Source: Bacteroidaceae bacterium
Lineage (GTDB): Bacteria > Bacteroidota > Bacteroidia > Bacteroidales > Bacteroidaceae
Length of the DNA: 36,902 nt
Direction: 5' to 3'
NCBI GenBank assembly: GCA_016292045.1
Contig: JAEEZX010000039.1
Coordinates: 1-36,902 of the forward strand
Shown here: positions 1 through 10,118 of the stretch, in pieces
How positions within the stretch are numbered: position 1 is the stretch's first letter
Layout: each line of letters opens with the position of its first letter
The notes under the pieces: model-generated
What the model was told of the DNA's origin: nothing
Databases searched by the model: none
The model's input: only the letters and a program-made list of their open reading frames with translations
Translations under genes and position numbers: made by a program

Positions 1-53
1 AGGCGTGACGCAGCAAAGGAGCAGCATTATATATATAATAATGTATATAGCAC

Positions 54-136
54 GGGTGGTTACCAGAGTGGCCAAATGGGGCAGACTGTAAATCTGCTGG
101 CTTACGCCTTCGGTGGTTCGAATCCATCTCTACCCA
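54..136 (+). tRNA. tRNA-Tyr (GTA anticodon)
   Basis: A class II tRNA with a long variable arm. The anticodon loop reads CTGTAAA, anticodon GTA (Tyr). The T arm contains the conserved TTCGAAT loop flanked by GGTGG and CCATC. The acceptor stem GGGTGGT pairs with TCTACCC at the 3' end with one mismatch and a G-T pair. CCA is partly encoded (ACA follows). It is the first of three tRNA genes in the same direction, so probably one transcript. Confidence 0.95.
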
Positions 137-180
137 CATCACATTGATTCGGAAACGAAGAAAAGAGTGTTTCCGTGAAT

Positions 181-253
181 GCGGAAATAGCTCAGTTGGT
201 AGAGCACAACCTTGCCAAGGTTGGGGTCGCGAGTTCGAGTCTCGTTTTCCGCT
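181..253 (+). tRNA. tRNA-Gly (GCC anticodon)
   Basis: A 73-nt cloverleaf: acceptor GCGGAAA pairs with TTTCCGC, the D arm is AGCTCAGTTGGTAGAGC, the anticodon stem CAACC/GGTTG encloses anticodon GCC, and the T loop is TTCGAGT. It lies between tRNA-Tyr and tRNA-Asp on the same strand. Confidence 0.96.
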
Positions 254-270
254 CAATGAAAAAAAGACAT

Positions 271-344
271 GGTGCGGTAGTTCAGCTGGTTAGAATACTA
301 GCCTGTCACGCTAGGGGTCGCGGGTTCGAGTCCCGTCCGCACCG
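271..344 (+). tRNA. tRNA-Asp (GTC anticodon)
   Basis: A 74-nt cloverleaf with a perfect acceptor stem GGTGCGG/CCGCACC, anticodon GTC in the loop CTGTCAC, a T stem GCGGG/CCCGT and discriminator base G, which is typical of tRNA-Asp. It is the last gene of the tRNA cluster; an intrinsic terminator starts seven bases downstream. Confidence 0.96.
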
Positions 345-350
345 CAGAAG

Positions 351-375
351 AAGGAGGTCCATGACCTCCTTTTTT
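351..375 (+). terminator. Intrinsic terminator of the tRNA cluster
   Basis: A perfect 9-bp stem (AAGGAGGTC / GACCTCCTT) with a three-base loop CAT, followed by a run of T. It lies directly behind tRNA-Asp and before the mscS start, so it ends the tRNA transcript. Confidence 0.9.
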
Positions 376-418
376 CGTTAGAATACAAGTAATCCGCACA
401 TAAACAAAGTATCTGATT

Positions 419-1300
419 ATGAAAGATAAAACTGTAGAATCCGTAGGACATGATGTCATCAAGGAACTGGCCAGTGTCGATTTTGAAAGCGTTGCGGTGA
501 GCGACATCATTGGCTATCTTACAACGTTTGGGAAAAACCTGCTCATTGCCGTTGTAGTATATTTAATCGGAAGGTTCCTTATAAAGTATGCAACAAAAGC
601 TCTCAAAGCAATTGCCAAAAAACGCAATATGGAGCCGTCGCTGACATCATTCCTCGACAGTCTTGTATCAATCTCGCTCAATTTGCTCCTTGCTATCACA
701 ATCGTAGGCATCATGGGCATTGACACGAGTTCTTTCCTTGCTGTATTTGCCTCTGCGGGCGTTACAATCGGTATGGCGTTGAGCGGTACATTACAGAACT
801 TCGCAGGAGGAGTGTTAATACTGATTCTAAAGCCATATAAAGTAGGAGACTTTATAGAGGCACAGGGATTTGCTGGTAACGTAAAGGAAATACAGATATT
901 TAGCACAATACTCACCACACCCGATAACCAAACAATCATCATTCCCAACGGAGCACTGGCAACGGGTTGTCTAAAGAACTCGACTGCTGCTCCAACAAGA
1001 CGAATAGATCTTGATGTGGAGGTAGCATACAACACAAAGACCGAGGATGTGAGAAAGGTGCTCATGCAACTGATAAACGAAGACAGCCGAATCATAAAGG
1101 AACCTGCCGCAATGGAGCCTTATCTGCCAATGATAAAGATGAGCGCCAGCAGCATAGTATTCCAAATGCGTGTGTGGGTGAAAGCCAATGAATACTGGAA
1201 AGTGAGATTTGAACTTACAGAACGTGTATATCAGGCACTTGGCGATGCAGGCATAGAGATACCGTTCCAACAGATGGACGTTCACATCAAGAACAAATAA
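419..1300 (+). CDS. MscS-type mechanosensitive ion channel
   Basis: A 293-residue protein of the small-conductance mechanosensitive channel family, about the length of E. coli MscS. An inner-membrane channel of this type opens under hypo-osmotic shock and releases solutes. Three hydrophobic segments lie at about residues 38-56, 78-100 and 104-137. The third is the glycine/alanine-rich pore helix typical of MscS (ASAGVTIGMALSGTLQNFAG). It is followed by the beta domain, with KPYKVGDFIEAQGFAGNV at about 138-155, and the C-terminal alpha/beta domain. The start ATG at 419 lies 44 bases behind the tRNA terminator. The next gene begins two bases after the stop, so the two are probably co-transcribed. 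No obvious TAnnTTTG promoter was found in the short leader. Confidence 0.93.
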   Translation: MKDKTVESVGHDVIKELASVDFESVAVSDIIGYLTTFGKNLLIAVVVYLIGRFLIKYATKALKAIAKKRNMEPSLTSFLDSLVSISLNLLLAITIVGIMGIDTSSFLAVFASAGVTIGMALSGTLQNFAGGVLILILKPYKVGDFIEAQGFAGNVKEIQIFSTILTTPDNQTIIIPNGALATGCLKNSTAAPTRRIDLDVEVAYNTKTEDVRKVLMQLINEDSRIIKEPAAMEPYLPMIKMSASSIVFQMRVWVKANEYWKVRFELTERVYQALGDAGIEIPFQQMDVHIKNK

Positions 1301-1302
1301 AA

Positions 1303-1935
1303 ATGATAAAGTACAGAAGATTTGTATGTAACCCACTAGAGGAAAACACATATGTGGTGTGGGACGAAGCAAGTCGCGAAACTGCCATAGTGGACTGCGG
1401 AGCATTCACCAATGGTGAAAAAAATGATATTGCTTCTTTCATTGAAGAAGAGCATCTGCACCCCACCCTTGCCCTCCAGACACACATGCATTTCGACCAT
1501 CTATTCGGATTAGGATGGTTGAAAAAAAAATATGGAATACGCCCTATGTGCCATGAGTTGGAGCAGAAGAACTACGATATGCAGGAGATTATGGCATCTG
1601 ATATGTTTGGCGTAAAACTTACACTCGACCGCCCCGGCATCCTGCGATACATAAAAGACGGAGAGAAAATGCGTTTAGGCGAAAGCGAACTAACAGTTAT
1701 CCACACACCAGGACATTCACCCGGAGGAGTGTGTTATCTTGCTGACACATTCTTATTGAGCGGCGACACTTTGTTTGCCGGCAGTTGCGGACGTGCAGAT
1801 TTGCCCGGAGGCAACATGCAGAACGAAATACGCAGCATAAAAGAAAGACTGATTACTTTACGTGAAGATATTACTGTATTGCCTGGACACGGACCGGAAA
1901 CGACAATAGCACGGGAAAAGCGATATTGGATATAA
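1303..1935 (+). CDS. Metallo-beta-lactamase-fold hydrolase, glyoxalase II-like
   Basis: A 210-residue cytoplasmic protein of the MBL-fold hydrolase family. The metal-binding signature HMHFDH sits at residues 61-66, with further ligands at His138 (in HTPGHS), Asp155 (in LSGDTLF) and His196 (in LPGHGPET). The order matches glyoxalase II-like thioesterases, but the C-terminal substrate domain of true hydroxyacylglutathione hydrolase is missing. The substrate therefore cannot be named; thioesters are likely. It starts two bases behind the MscS gene, which suggests co-expression. A short hairpin terminator overlaps its stop codon. Confidence 0.9.
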   Translation: MIKYRRFVCNPLEENTYVVWDEASRETAIVDCGAFTNGEKNDIASFIEEEHLHPTLALQTHMHFDHLFGLGWLKKKYGIRPMCHELEQKNYDMQEIMASDMFGVKLTLDRPGILRYIKDGEKMRLGESELTVIHTPGHSPGGVCYLADTFLLSGDTLFAGSCGRADLPGGNMQNEIRSIKERLITLREDITVLPGHGPETTIAREKRYWI

Positions 1936-1958
1936 TAGTTTTTTAAACTATCATTTTT
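1935..1958 (+). terminator. Probable intrinsic terminator after the MBL hydrolase gene
   Basis: An AT-rich 7-bp stem (ATAGTTT / AAACTAT) with loop TTT, followed by CATTTTT. It overlaps the last base of the hydrolase stop codon. The stem is weak, but the T run and the independent promoter downstream support it. Confidence 0.55.
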
Positions 1959-2034
1959 AGAAGACTAAAAAGAAAAAAATCTAATATTTGAATTTTTTCC
2001 TCAGAATTTAAAGTGTAAACTACAATCTTTTTTG

Positions 2035-2042
2035 TATCTTTG
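2035..2042 (+). promoter_or_regulatory. Bacteroidetes -7 promoter box (TATCTTTG) for the sigma-54 activator operon
   Basis: The sequence TATCTTTG matches the Bacteroidetes primary-sigma -7 consensus TAnnTTTG and is followed by CGCCCGCA and then the ATG at 2051. No clear TTTG upstream box is seen at the usual 19-21 base spacing. Only eight bases separate the box from the start codon, so the mRNA would have almost no leader. Confidence 0.65.
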
Positions 2043-2050
2043 CGCCCGCA

Positions 2051-3256
2051 ATGAAAGATGCAAGTCTTCAATCACTAAAGACACGTTATGGTATTGTGGG
2101 TTTTTCCGACAAACTGGAGAATGCCCTGAATACCGCCATTCAGGTGGCTGGTACTGACTTGTCTGTTCTCATTCAGGGTGAAAGCGGTGTAGGTAAAGAG
2201 ATTCTTCCTCGAATCATCCACGAGCACAGTCGCCGTAGCCGCGGCCCTTACATTGCTATCAATTGCGGCAGTATTCCAGAAGGAACGATTGACTCAGAAC
2301 TCTTCGGACACGAGAAGGGTGCCTTTACCGGTGCTGTGGGCGAAAGAGAAGGCTATTTCGGAGCTGCAAACGGAGGTACGCTATTTCTGGACGAAGTGGG
2401 AGAACTCCCCCTGCCCACCCAGGCACGTTTATTGCGCGTATTAGAAACTGGAGAATTCATACGCGTGGGAAGTAGTGAGCCCAGAAAAACCGATGTACGT
2501 ATCGTGGCTGCCACAAACGTAGATATGGCAACAGCAATCCGCAACGGACGCTTCAGAGAGGATCTTTTCTACCGTCTATCGACAATAAGCATAAAGATGC
2601 CTCCTTTGAGAGAGCGTGGACGCGATGCAGTCCTGCTGTTTAAGAAATTTGCTCTCGAAACTGCGGAGAAATACAATATCCCCCAGCCTCTCAAACTCAC
2701 CCCGGAAGGCGAAGAAGTTGTAAAATCATACCAGTGGCCCGGTAATGTCCGTCAGCTGAAGAACATTGCCGAACAGATGAGTATTCTATCCGAAGAACGT
2801 GAAATCGGCGCAGAGGCCTTGGCAAAATACGATATTATGCCAGGCGGAGGCGGCACAGGCATCACTCGCGTGGGAGACGGTCATTCGCATCATGACTATG
2901 ACAAAGAGATCACGTGGCTAGCAAGCGCAGTGCTGGAATTGCGCAAGGAAGTAAACGAATTGAAGGAGATTCTTCATATCCACAAAGAAAGCACCCCTTC
3001 ACGTCTTCTGCCAAAAGAGAATATGCCGCAAACGGTTACCCATTCCGAACACGTAACACCGGACACATTCGATGACATTGAGACTGCGGAGGAAATTGTC
3101 GATTCCGACATACTTAATCTGGAAGAAATGGAAAAGCGCAACATCGTACGTGCACTGGAGCGCAACAACCACCGCAGAGGACGTGCAGCAGAAGAGCTGG
3201 GCATCAGCGAACGCACCTTGTACAGAAAAATTAAAGAGTATGGCATCGAAGAATAA
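2051..3256 (+). CDS. Sigma-54-dependent transcriptional activator (AAA+ and Fis-type HTH, no receiver)
   Basis: A 401-residue bacterial enhancer-binding protein that would remodel RpoN-RNA polymerase. The AAA+ domain fills residues 15-245: Walker A GESGVGKE (43-50), the sigma-54 contact loop GAFTGA (90-95), Walker B LFLDE (111-115) and the arginine-finger region FREDLFYRL. A linker with a possible coiled coil (about 290-315) follows. A Fis-type helix-turn-helix ends the protein (RAAEELGISERTLYRKI). There is no N-terminal receiver, PAS or GAF domain, so it cannot be a standard two-component regulator; activity may be set by abundance or a protein partner. Its last 17 bases overlap the lptE gene, so it heads the lptE-secG operon. 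The start at 2051 is the first ATG after the promoter box. Confidence 0.93.
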   Translation: MKDASLQSLKTRYGIVGFSDKLENALNTAIQVAGTDLSVLIQGESGVGKEILPRIIHEHSRRSRGPYIAINCGSIPEGTIDSELFGHEKGAFTGAVGEREGYFGAANGGTLFLDEVGELPLPTQARLLRVLETGEFIRVGSSEPRKTDVRIVAATNVDMATAIRNGRFREDLFYRLSTISIKMPPLRERGRDAVLLFKKFALETAEKYNIPQPLKLTPEGEEVVKSYQWPGNVRQLKNIAEQMSILSEEREIGAEALAKYDIMPGGGGTGITRVGDGHSHHDYDKEITWLASAVLELRKEVNELKEILHIHKESTPSRLLPKENMPQTVTHSEHVTPDTFDDIETAEEIVDSDILNLEEMEKRNIVRALERNNHRRGRAAEELGISERTLYRKIKEYGIEE

Positions 3257-3764
3257 GACTTTTGCTATATATATACTCTCGTGCTTGTGCACTTTGATGC
3301 TGATTGGTTGCTCCATCAGCTATAAATTCAACGGTGCAAGTATTGACTATACTGTTGTGAAGACAATTCAGATTGATGTGTTTCCAATTCGTTCTACATA
3401 TGTATGGACACCGATGCAGAGTATCTTCCAAAACAAACTGACAGATATTTTTGCACAACAGACACGTTTGAAACAAGTAAGAAAGAACGGAGACATGGTG
3501 TTGTCTGGTGAGATCATTGCCTTCGACCAATACAACAAAGGTATTGCGAGCGACGGTTATTCATCACAGGTACAGTTGAAAATGACCGTCAATGTAAGGT
3601 TTGTAAACAACAAGAATCACAACGACGACTTTGAACGGCAATTCTCTGCTGTTGCCGATTACGACGCTTCACAGCAACTGGTCGCTGTACAAGAAGAACT
3701 CGTGACACAAATGTCAAAAGACATAACGGATCAAATATTCAACGCGGCAGTAGCAAACTGGTAA
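3240..3764 (+). CDS. lptE: LptE-like LPS-assembly outer membrane lipoprotein
   Basis: A 174-residue lipoprotein. The start ATG at 3240 overlaps the end of the upstream gene by 17 bases; it is preferred over upstream in-frame starts because it gives a proper signal peptide (MASKNKTFAI then a hydrophobic core) with lipobox LIGC at residues 21-24. The mature part begins SISYKFNGASIDY, a pattern seen in the Bacteroidetes LptE family ('LPS assembly lipoprotein'). Known LptE proteins plug the LptD barrel that inserts LPS into the outer leaflet. No lptD is in the window. Followed 18 bases later by the TPR-like gene. The family call rests on the N-terminal pattern, size and conserved neighbourhood. 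Confidence 0.82.
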   Translation: MASKNKTFAIYILSCLCTLMLIGCSISYKFNGASIDYTVVKTIQIDVFPIRSTYVWTPMQSIFQNKLTDIFAQQTRLKQVRKNGDMVLSGEIIAFDQYNKGIASDGYSSQVQLKMTVNVRFVNNKNHNDDFERQFSAVADYDASQQLVAVQEELVTQMSKDITDQIFNAAVANW

Positions 3765-3782
3765 TATCTTACATAAATATCC

Positions 3783-4529
3783 ATGCCAAGACACTTGATA
3801 GACTATATACGCCATCCGGAAACGTTAGACGCACAAGCTCTGACACAACTCAGAGCTTTGGTGGATAAATATCCGTATTATCAAGCTGCCCGTATCATGT
3901 ATCTGCGTACTCTCTATCAAATGCACGACCCCACCTTCGACGGTGAGTTGCGACGTGCTGCCGTATGTTTGCCTTCAAGAAAAACGTTGTACGAGCTTTT
4001 TGAGGGAGAAAGTCTTTCTCCAGAAAACCCTATCAGAAATACCATACATCAGAAAACGCCGGAGACAGACACTCAAACAAAGGATGTGGATTCCACAGAG
4101 GAATTCCTTACCGGTTTCCTTGACTCTCTGCCATCGGCTAATTTCACGCCCGACATAAATACCCTCGATGCACATCAAGATTATATGGAATGGCTTGTAC
4201 GTTCCGGCAGTATCAAAAAAACAGAGGATGACGCTCCTATTATGGGACAGGCAACTATAGATACGTTTCTGGATGACACCAAAGGACATATTACACTCGA
4301 AGACATCCCTGAGGATGAACAGCCGGTTGCCGTCCCACTACCTCAGCGGGACCTGCCTGAAAGTCAACTCACCGAAGCTTTAGCACATATTTATATTAAG
4401 CAAAAGCAATATGAGAAGGCTCGTAAAATTATTTTAAGAATTATCGAGCGAAAAGGTGAAACGAGCAGACATCACGCAGATCTGTTGCGTTTCTTAAACA
4501 AATTGATTATTAATCAAAGTAACATATAA
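3783..4529 (+). CDS. Conserved hypothetical protein with TPR-like ends
   Basis: A 248-residue protein with no signal peptide or membrane segment. The first 70 residues are helical and repeat-like (LRALVDKYPYYQAARIMYLRTLYQ), and the last 50 resemble one tetratricopeptide unit (ALAHIYIKQKQYEKARKIILRI). The middle is acidic and probably disordered, with many Asp, Glu, Thr and Pro. It sits between lptE and secG with gaps of 18 and 22 bases, an arrangement I associate with Bacteroidales. A role in envelope or secretion assembly is possible from context only. I do not recognise a characterised homologue. Confidence 0.85.
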   Translation: MPRHLIDYIRHPETLDAQALTQLRALVDKYPYYQAARIMYLRTLYQMHDPTFDGELRRAAVCLPSRKTLYELFEGESLSPENPIRNTIHQKTPETDTQTKDVDSTEEFLTGFLDSLPSANFTPDINTLDAHQDYMEWLVRSGSIKKTEDDAPIMGQATIDTFLDDTKGHITLEDIPEDEQPVAVPLPQRDLPESQLTEALAHIYIKQKQYEKARKIILRIIERKGETSRHHADLLRFLNKLIINQSNI

Positions 4530-4551
4530 TAAAACTTAAAATAAAATTAAA

Positions 4552-4782
4552 ATGTATCAAAGCATTGTAATCCTAACAGTTATCGCATCTGTTCTGATGT
4601 GTCTCATCGTGTTAATTCAAGAGAGCAAGGGAGGTGGCCTGGCCGCCGACTATTCAAGCGGCAATCAGCTTCTTGGTGCCCCAAAAACAACTAATGTTAT
4701 TGAAAAAGCCACTTGGGGGTTAGCTATAGCAATGATTGTGCTCAGCGTGCTCAGTGTAGCCACTTTGCCAGCCGCTGCATAA
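4552..4782 (+). CDS. secG: Preprotein translocase subunit SecG
   Basis: A 76-residue inner-membrane protein with two transmembrane segments (about residues 4-21 and 54-72). They are joined by the conserved SecG loop (IVLIQESKGGGLAADYSSG), then the KATWGLA stretch before the second helix. SecG assists SecYE/SecA-driven protein export. The protein ends at Ala-rich PAAA with no long polar tail. The stop codon overlaps the next start codon in TAATG, so translation is coupled to the BadF-like gene. Confidence 0.93.
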   Translation: MYQSIVILTVIASVLMCLIVLIQESKGGGLAADYSSGNQLLGAPKTTNVIEKATWGLAIAMIVLSVLSVATLPAAA

Positions 4783-5618
4783 TGTCAACAAAAAACATCC
4801 TGATATGTGACAGCGGATCCACTAAAGCGGATTGGCTGTATGTTGACCATACTGGAGAGAGTCAAGTGAGGACAAAAGGACTAAATCCTGTCCGTGACTC
4901 ACTTGATACTATACAAGAGACCCTGTCGGAAATTCCTTCATGGATGCCCGACGAGGTCTTTTTCTACGGTGCAGGATGTATCCCTCCATATTCCAATACA
5001 CTTGCCGGAGTGCTATCCAAAAGATTTCCCGAGGCTACTGTACAAGTAGAAAGCGATATGCTTGGAGCCGCCCGTGCACTTTTCGGATTGGAAGAAGGTA
5101 TTGCGTGTATACTTGGCACCGGCAGTAACTCATGTCTATGTCGTGATGGGAATATTATCAAACAAGTCCCCTCTTTGGGATACATTCTCGGAGATGAAGG
5201 AAGCGGGGCCGTATTAGGTCGAAGACTAGTCGGTGACCTGATCAAAGGGCAACTGCCTCAAGCACTCTTGGATGATTTCTACGAAGAATACGGATTGACA
5301 CAAAAACTTATCATTGATAAAGTGTATCGTCAGCCTGCAGCAAACAGATTCCTGGCGTCACTCTGTCCTTTCATATCAAAACACAAAAACGAGGAAAGCA
5401 TTCAGAACCTATTGAGCGAGGAATTCGAGCGATTTTTGACACGTAATGTTCTTCAATATGGACGTCACGATTTAAGAATAAGTTATGTAGGTGGTATAAG
5501 TGTGCATTTTGAGGACGAATTAAGGGCTGCACATGATCGATTATCATTAGAAATCGGGACAATATTAAGTGCTCCCGCAAAAAAAATGATGGTTTTTCAC
5601 CAAAAAAGAGAGCTTTAG
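4782..5618 (+). CDS. BadF/BcrA/BcrD-type ATPase, N-acetylglucosamine kinase-like
   Basis: A 278-residue protein of the ASKHA (actin/hexokinase-like) fold. The phosphate-1 motif is DSGSTKADW (about residues 10-18), and GTGSNSCL near residue 115 plus GSGAVLGRRL near 140 are the phosphate-2 and glycine-rich parts. These are typical of the BadF/N-acetylglucosamine kinase family, so phosphorylation of an amino sugar such as GlcNAc released in wall recycling is a reasonable guess. The start at 4782 shares one base with the secG stop (TAATG); an in-frame ATG 69 bases upstream lies inside secG and is rejected. It is the last gene of the operon. Confidence 0.85.
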   Translation: MSTKNILICDSGSTKADWLYVDHTGESQVRTKGLNPVRDSLDTIQETLSEIPSWMPDEVFFYGAGCIPPYSNTLAGVLSKRFPEATVQVESDMLGAARALFGLEEGIACILGTGSNSCLCRDGNIIKQVPSLGYILGDEGSGAVLGRRLVGDLIKGQLPQALLDDFYEEYGLTQKLIIDKVYRQPAANRFLASLCPFISKHKNEESIQNLLSEEFERFLTRNVLQYGRHDLRISYVGGISVHFEDELRAAHDRLSLEIGTILSAPAKKMMVFHQKREL

Positions 5619-5650
5619 CCCCAAAATATGTTGCACAACACATGCAAATA

Positions 5651-5682
5651 CTTGCAACTTTCATAAAAAGAAGCTACCTTTG
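5651..5682 (+). promoter_or_regulatory. Promoter facing an ORF-less gap (candidate sRNA promoter)
   Basis: A -7 box TACCTTTG (5675-5682) is preceded by CTTG at 5651-5654 with a 20-base spacer, close to the Bacteroidetes TTTG-N19-21-TAnnTTTG pattern. It points into the gap between two convergent genes where no credible ORF follows. Confidence 0.6.
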
Positions 5683-5688
5683 CAGTGT

Positions 5689-5778
5689 TCAAATACAAAA
5701 AACAATCTTTTTACCTTAAACAAACTAATACCTAAAGTTTCGAAGAAGGGGCGCTGTGAAGCGCCCCCATTCTGTTTT
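5689..5778 (+). ncRNA. Candidate small RNA with terminal hairpin
   Basis: A stretch of about 90 bases between a Bacteroidetes-type promoter (5651-5682) and a GC-rich hairpin: stem GGGGCGC (5748-5754), loop TGTGAA, stem GCGCCCC (5761-5767), then a T-rich tail. The body is A/T-rich and unstructured. No credible ORF fits: the only open frame would need a TTG start and runs into the opposite engB gene. The hairpin may also serve as the shared terminator of the convergent genes. The RNA call is inferred from promoter plus terminator alone; I recognise no Rfam family. Confidence 0.5.
5748..5778 (+). terminator. GC-rich hairpin between convergent genes
   Basis: A 7-bp perfect stem GGGGCGC/GCGCCCC with a six-base loop, followed by CATTCTGTTTTA. 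It can end the plus-strand transcript (kinase operon or the candidate sRNA). On the minus strand the hairpin is followed by TTCTTCG, so it is weak for engB. Confidence 0.65.
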
Positions 5779-5797
5779 ATTAATGTCAATAATCGCC

Positions 5798-6400
5798 TTA
5801 CGATAACGATGAGTTTACCTGTTCAATGTAAGCTAACAACTCCTCACGTCCAAGCCGTGTTTCACTACTGGTAACAAAATAAGGAGGGAGGTCTTCCCAC
5901 TGCTCTTCCAGGCTTTTCATATAATGAGTAGCTTGCGCCAGCAGTTTCGTTTTGGCAAGTTTGTCACCCTTTGTAAACACTATTGCAAATGGAACACCAT
6001 TCTCCCCCAGCCATTCTATAAACTCCAAATCTATCTTCTGGGGTTCATGGCGAACATCTATTAACAGGAAGAGACAAGTCAGTTGCTCGCGCTCCAATAT
6101 ATATTTGGATATAATGCCTTCCAACTTCTCCTGCATCTTTTTACTACGCTTGGCATAACCGTAACCTGGCAAATCAACCAAAAACCAGCTGTCATTAATA
6201 AGAAAATGGTTTATAAGCAGCGTCTTACCCGGTGTGGAAGATGTTTTCGCCAATGATTTGCGTCCTGTCAGCATATTGATAAGTGATGACTTACCGACAT
6301 TGCTGCGACCGATAAAAGCATACTCCGGCAATCTGGTTTCGGGACACTGATCCAGACGATAACTGCTGACCACGAATTCTGCCTTATTTATCTCACCCAT
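5798..6400 (-). CDS. engB: Ribosome-biogenesis GTP-binding protein YihA/YsxC (EngB)
   Basis: A 200-residue TRAFAC GTPase needed for late 50S ribosome assembly. G1 is GRSNVGKS (31-38), the G2 threonine lies in STPGKT (55-60), G3 is DLPG (76-79), G4 is TKGDK (about 143-147) and a G5-like TSS follows near residue 175. Length and motif order match YihA/YsxC. Its start codon overlaps the end of the upstream glucosaminidase gene by 13 bases, so the two are translationally coupled from the promoter at 7335-7342. Confidence 0.95.
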   Translation of the reverse strand: MGEINKAEFVVSSYRLDQCPETRLPEYAFIGRSNVGKSSLINMLTGRKSLAKTSSTPGKTLLINHFLINDSWFLVDLPGYGYAKRSKKMQEKLEGIISKYILEREQLTCLFLLIDVRHEPQKIDLEFIEWLGENGVPFAIVFTKGDKLAKTKLLAQATHYMKSLEEQWEDLPPYFVTSSETRLGREELLAYIEQVNSSLS

Positions 6401-7329
6401 ATCAAATCACCAGGTTTGGCTACATAATCCGGATCCAGAGCATTTAGAATATATAGATTCTTCAGATGAATCCCATACATCTGGGACACATCATACAGGC
6501 TCTGCCCCACTTCTATCTTATGTGGAATACCGGCAAACTCTTTTGCCCCCTTCTTTTTCTTATTTTTCAAATAAAGTATGTCACCAACAGTGAGACCATA
6601 TTCCGGAGTAAGATCATTGAAACGATATAAATCCTTCACACTAACCCCGGTGGCCTCTGAAATACTATTGATATCGTCTCCCGCTTCTATTACAATGAAA
6701 TAATTACCATTGTTGGCATAAACGTTATGTGTATCATAAAAAGCGGGTAACTCGTTTTTAGACTGTGCGGCGGCGACCATCTTGTCTTTTTCCTCTAAAT
6801 CGCGTAGTTTCATCTTATCCAATTGACTGAGAGAATACAACTCAATAATACGAATCAAGCTCTCCGCATACGTTGGAGATGTTGCATAGCCACATGCCTT
6901 CAAACCACGCGCCCATCCTTTATAATCCCGAATGTCCAAACTGAATAGACGTTCATAGCGTTTTCTCAACAGAAACTTTGAATGATCCACAAAAGATTCA
7001 CGATCATTTTTATATTTTCGGAAATGTTCACCCCTCAAATCATCATCAATAACAATATAAGGTCCTGTCCAATCCGAATGACACTTTATACCAAAATGAT
7101 TATGGGCCTCTGTTGCAAGTTTGCTCCGTCCTGCCCCACTCTCCAACAACCCCTGAGCCATTGTAATGGACGCAGGAATACGATAGAGTTGCATCTGCTC
7201 TACCGCAATCTTCTTATACTTATCAATGTAGGCCCAATATGCACGGTTTGTACTACCTTGAGCATATAGTTTTTTTCCTGATAAAACACATGCCAGAATC
7301 AGGAGTATATACAGAATAATACGTTTCAC
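6388..7329 (-). CDS. Secreted glucosaminidase with two C-terminal LysM domains
   Basis: A peptidoglycan hydrolase of the FlgJ/LytG (glycosyl hydrolase 73) type, 313 residues from a GTG start at 7329. The GTG gives a good signal peptide ([16 protein letters not shown], cleavage after YAQ). An ATG at 7374 lies upstream of the likely -7 promoter box (7335-7342) and is rejected. The glucosaminidase domain spans about residues 35-185, with the probable catalytic Glu in [10 protein letters not shown], and HFGIKC and [11 protein letters not shown] typical of the family. Two LysM domains follow (about 210-255 and 265-312), which bind glycan strands. It would cleave between GlcNAc and MurNAc in the periplasm. 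It overlaps engB by 13 bases. Confidence 0.92.
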   Translation of the reverse strand: MKRIILYILLILACVLSGKKLYAQGSTNRAYWAYIDKYKKIAVEQMQLYRIPASITMAQGLLESGAGRSKLATEAHNHFGIKCHSDWTGPYIVIDDDLRGEHFRKYKNDRESFVDHSKFLLRKRYERLFSLDIRDYKGWARGLKACGYATSPTYAESLIRIIELYSLSQLDKMKLRDLEEKDKMVAAAQSKNELPAFYDTHNVYANNGNYFIVIEAGDDINSISEATGVSVKDLYRFNDLTPEYGLTVGDILYLKNKKKKGAKEFAGIPHKIEVGQSLYDVSQMYGIHLKNLYILNALDPDYVAKPGDLIWVR

Positions 7330-7334
7330 AGCAG

Positions 7335-7342
7335 CAAAAGTA
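7335..7342 (-). promoter_or_regulatory. Minus-strand -7 box (TACTTTTG) for the glucosaminidase-engB operon
   Basis: Read on the minus strand the sequence is TACTTTTG, matching TAnnTTTG, with a TTTA 18 bases upstream as a weak -33 element. The GTG start codon lies five bases downstream, so transcription would begin at or almost at the start codon. This decides the start against the upstream ATG. Confidence 0.6.
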
Positions 7343-7406
7343 CAAAAATGTTCTGAGTTATAAATTTTGAGCATGGTGTTTTTTCGTTTATCTCGATTGT
7401 TTTTTG

Positions 7407-7414
7407 TAATTTTG
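7407..7414 (+). promoter_or_regulatory. Plus-strand -7 box (TAATTTTG) for cdd
   Basis: TAATTTTG matches TAnnTTTG and is followed by CGCCCGAGA and then ATG at 7424, very like the context at 2035. It forms a divergent promoter pair with the glucosaminidase promoter 65 bases away. The upstream -33 box is unclear. Confidence 0.6.
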
Positions 7415-7423
7415 CGCCCGAGA

Positions 7424-9516
<2,093 letters not shown>

Positions 9517-9574
9517 CAAAGTGTCAGTTGGCACAACATTTGATTTAGCAAGGCTGTGAAGAATTATCTAAGCA

Positions 9575-10117
9575 ATGGCAACAAAGAAAACAAATAAAGA
9601 AGAAGAAAAGGTTGTTAAACCGAACGAAGACGTTGTTCCTGAAACAGACGAATTGACTCAACTTAAAGAACAGTTGGCTCAAAAAACGGCAGAAGTTGAG
9701 GAACTGAATGATCAACTCCTTCGCAAGATAGCAGAATTTGACAATTATCGCAAACGCACTCTTAAAGAGAAGGCAGAGCTCATCCTCAATGGTGGAGAAA
9801 AAACAATCTCTGCCATCCTGCCAGTCCTTGATGATATGGAACGTGCTCTTTCCGGCATGAAGAATTCCGAAGATGTATCTGCCGTATTGGAAGGTGTAGA
9901 ACTAATATACAAGAAGTTTGTCGATACTCTTGAAAAGATGGGCGTCACAATCATAGAAACAAAGGACGTAGATTTTGATGTAGATCTTCATGAAGCGATT
10001 GCCCAGATACCCGCTCCTACGGAGGAGATGAAAGGAAAGATTATTGATTGTACCCTCAAAGGATACAAAATGGGTGACAAGGTAATTAGACACTCTCAAG
10101 TCGTTGTTGGAATGTAA
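9575..10117 (+). CDS. grpE: Nucleotide exchange factor GrpE
   Basis: A 180-residue co-chaperone that releases ADP from DnaK. It has a long N-terminal coiled coil (about residues 25-75, [20 protein letters not shown]) leading into the GrpE core signature [14 protein letters not shown], and a C-terminal beta domain ending in [14 protein letters not shown], the typical GrpE end. It lies directly before dnaJ with a one-base gap, the usual heat-shock pair; dnaK is not in the window. Confidence 0.96.
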   Translation: MATKKTNKEEEKVVKPNEDVVPETDELTQLKEQLAQKTAEVEELNDQLLRKIAEFDNYRKRTLKEKAELILNGGEKTISAILPVLDDMERALSGMKNSEDVSAVLEGVELIYKKFVDTLEKMGVTIIETKDVDFDVDLHEAIAQIPAPTEEMKGKIIDCTLKGYKMGDKVIRHSQVVVGM

Positions 10118-10118
10118 T

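Noticed and set aside
175..381. A 68-codon frame spanning tRNA-Gly and tRNA-Asp
   Set aside because: It is read straight through two clear tRNA genes and the terminator.
5680..5874. A 64-codon frame in the gap after the kinase-like gene
   Set aside because: It needs a TTG start at the promoter, runs through the terminator hairpin and overlaps engB on the other strand; an RNA is more likely.
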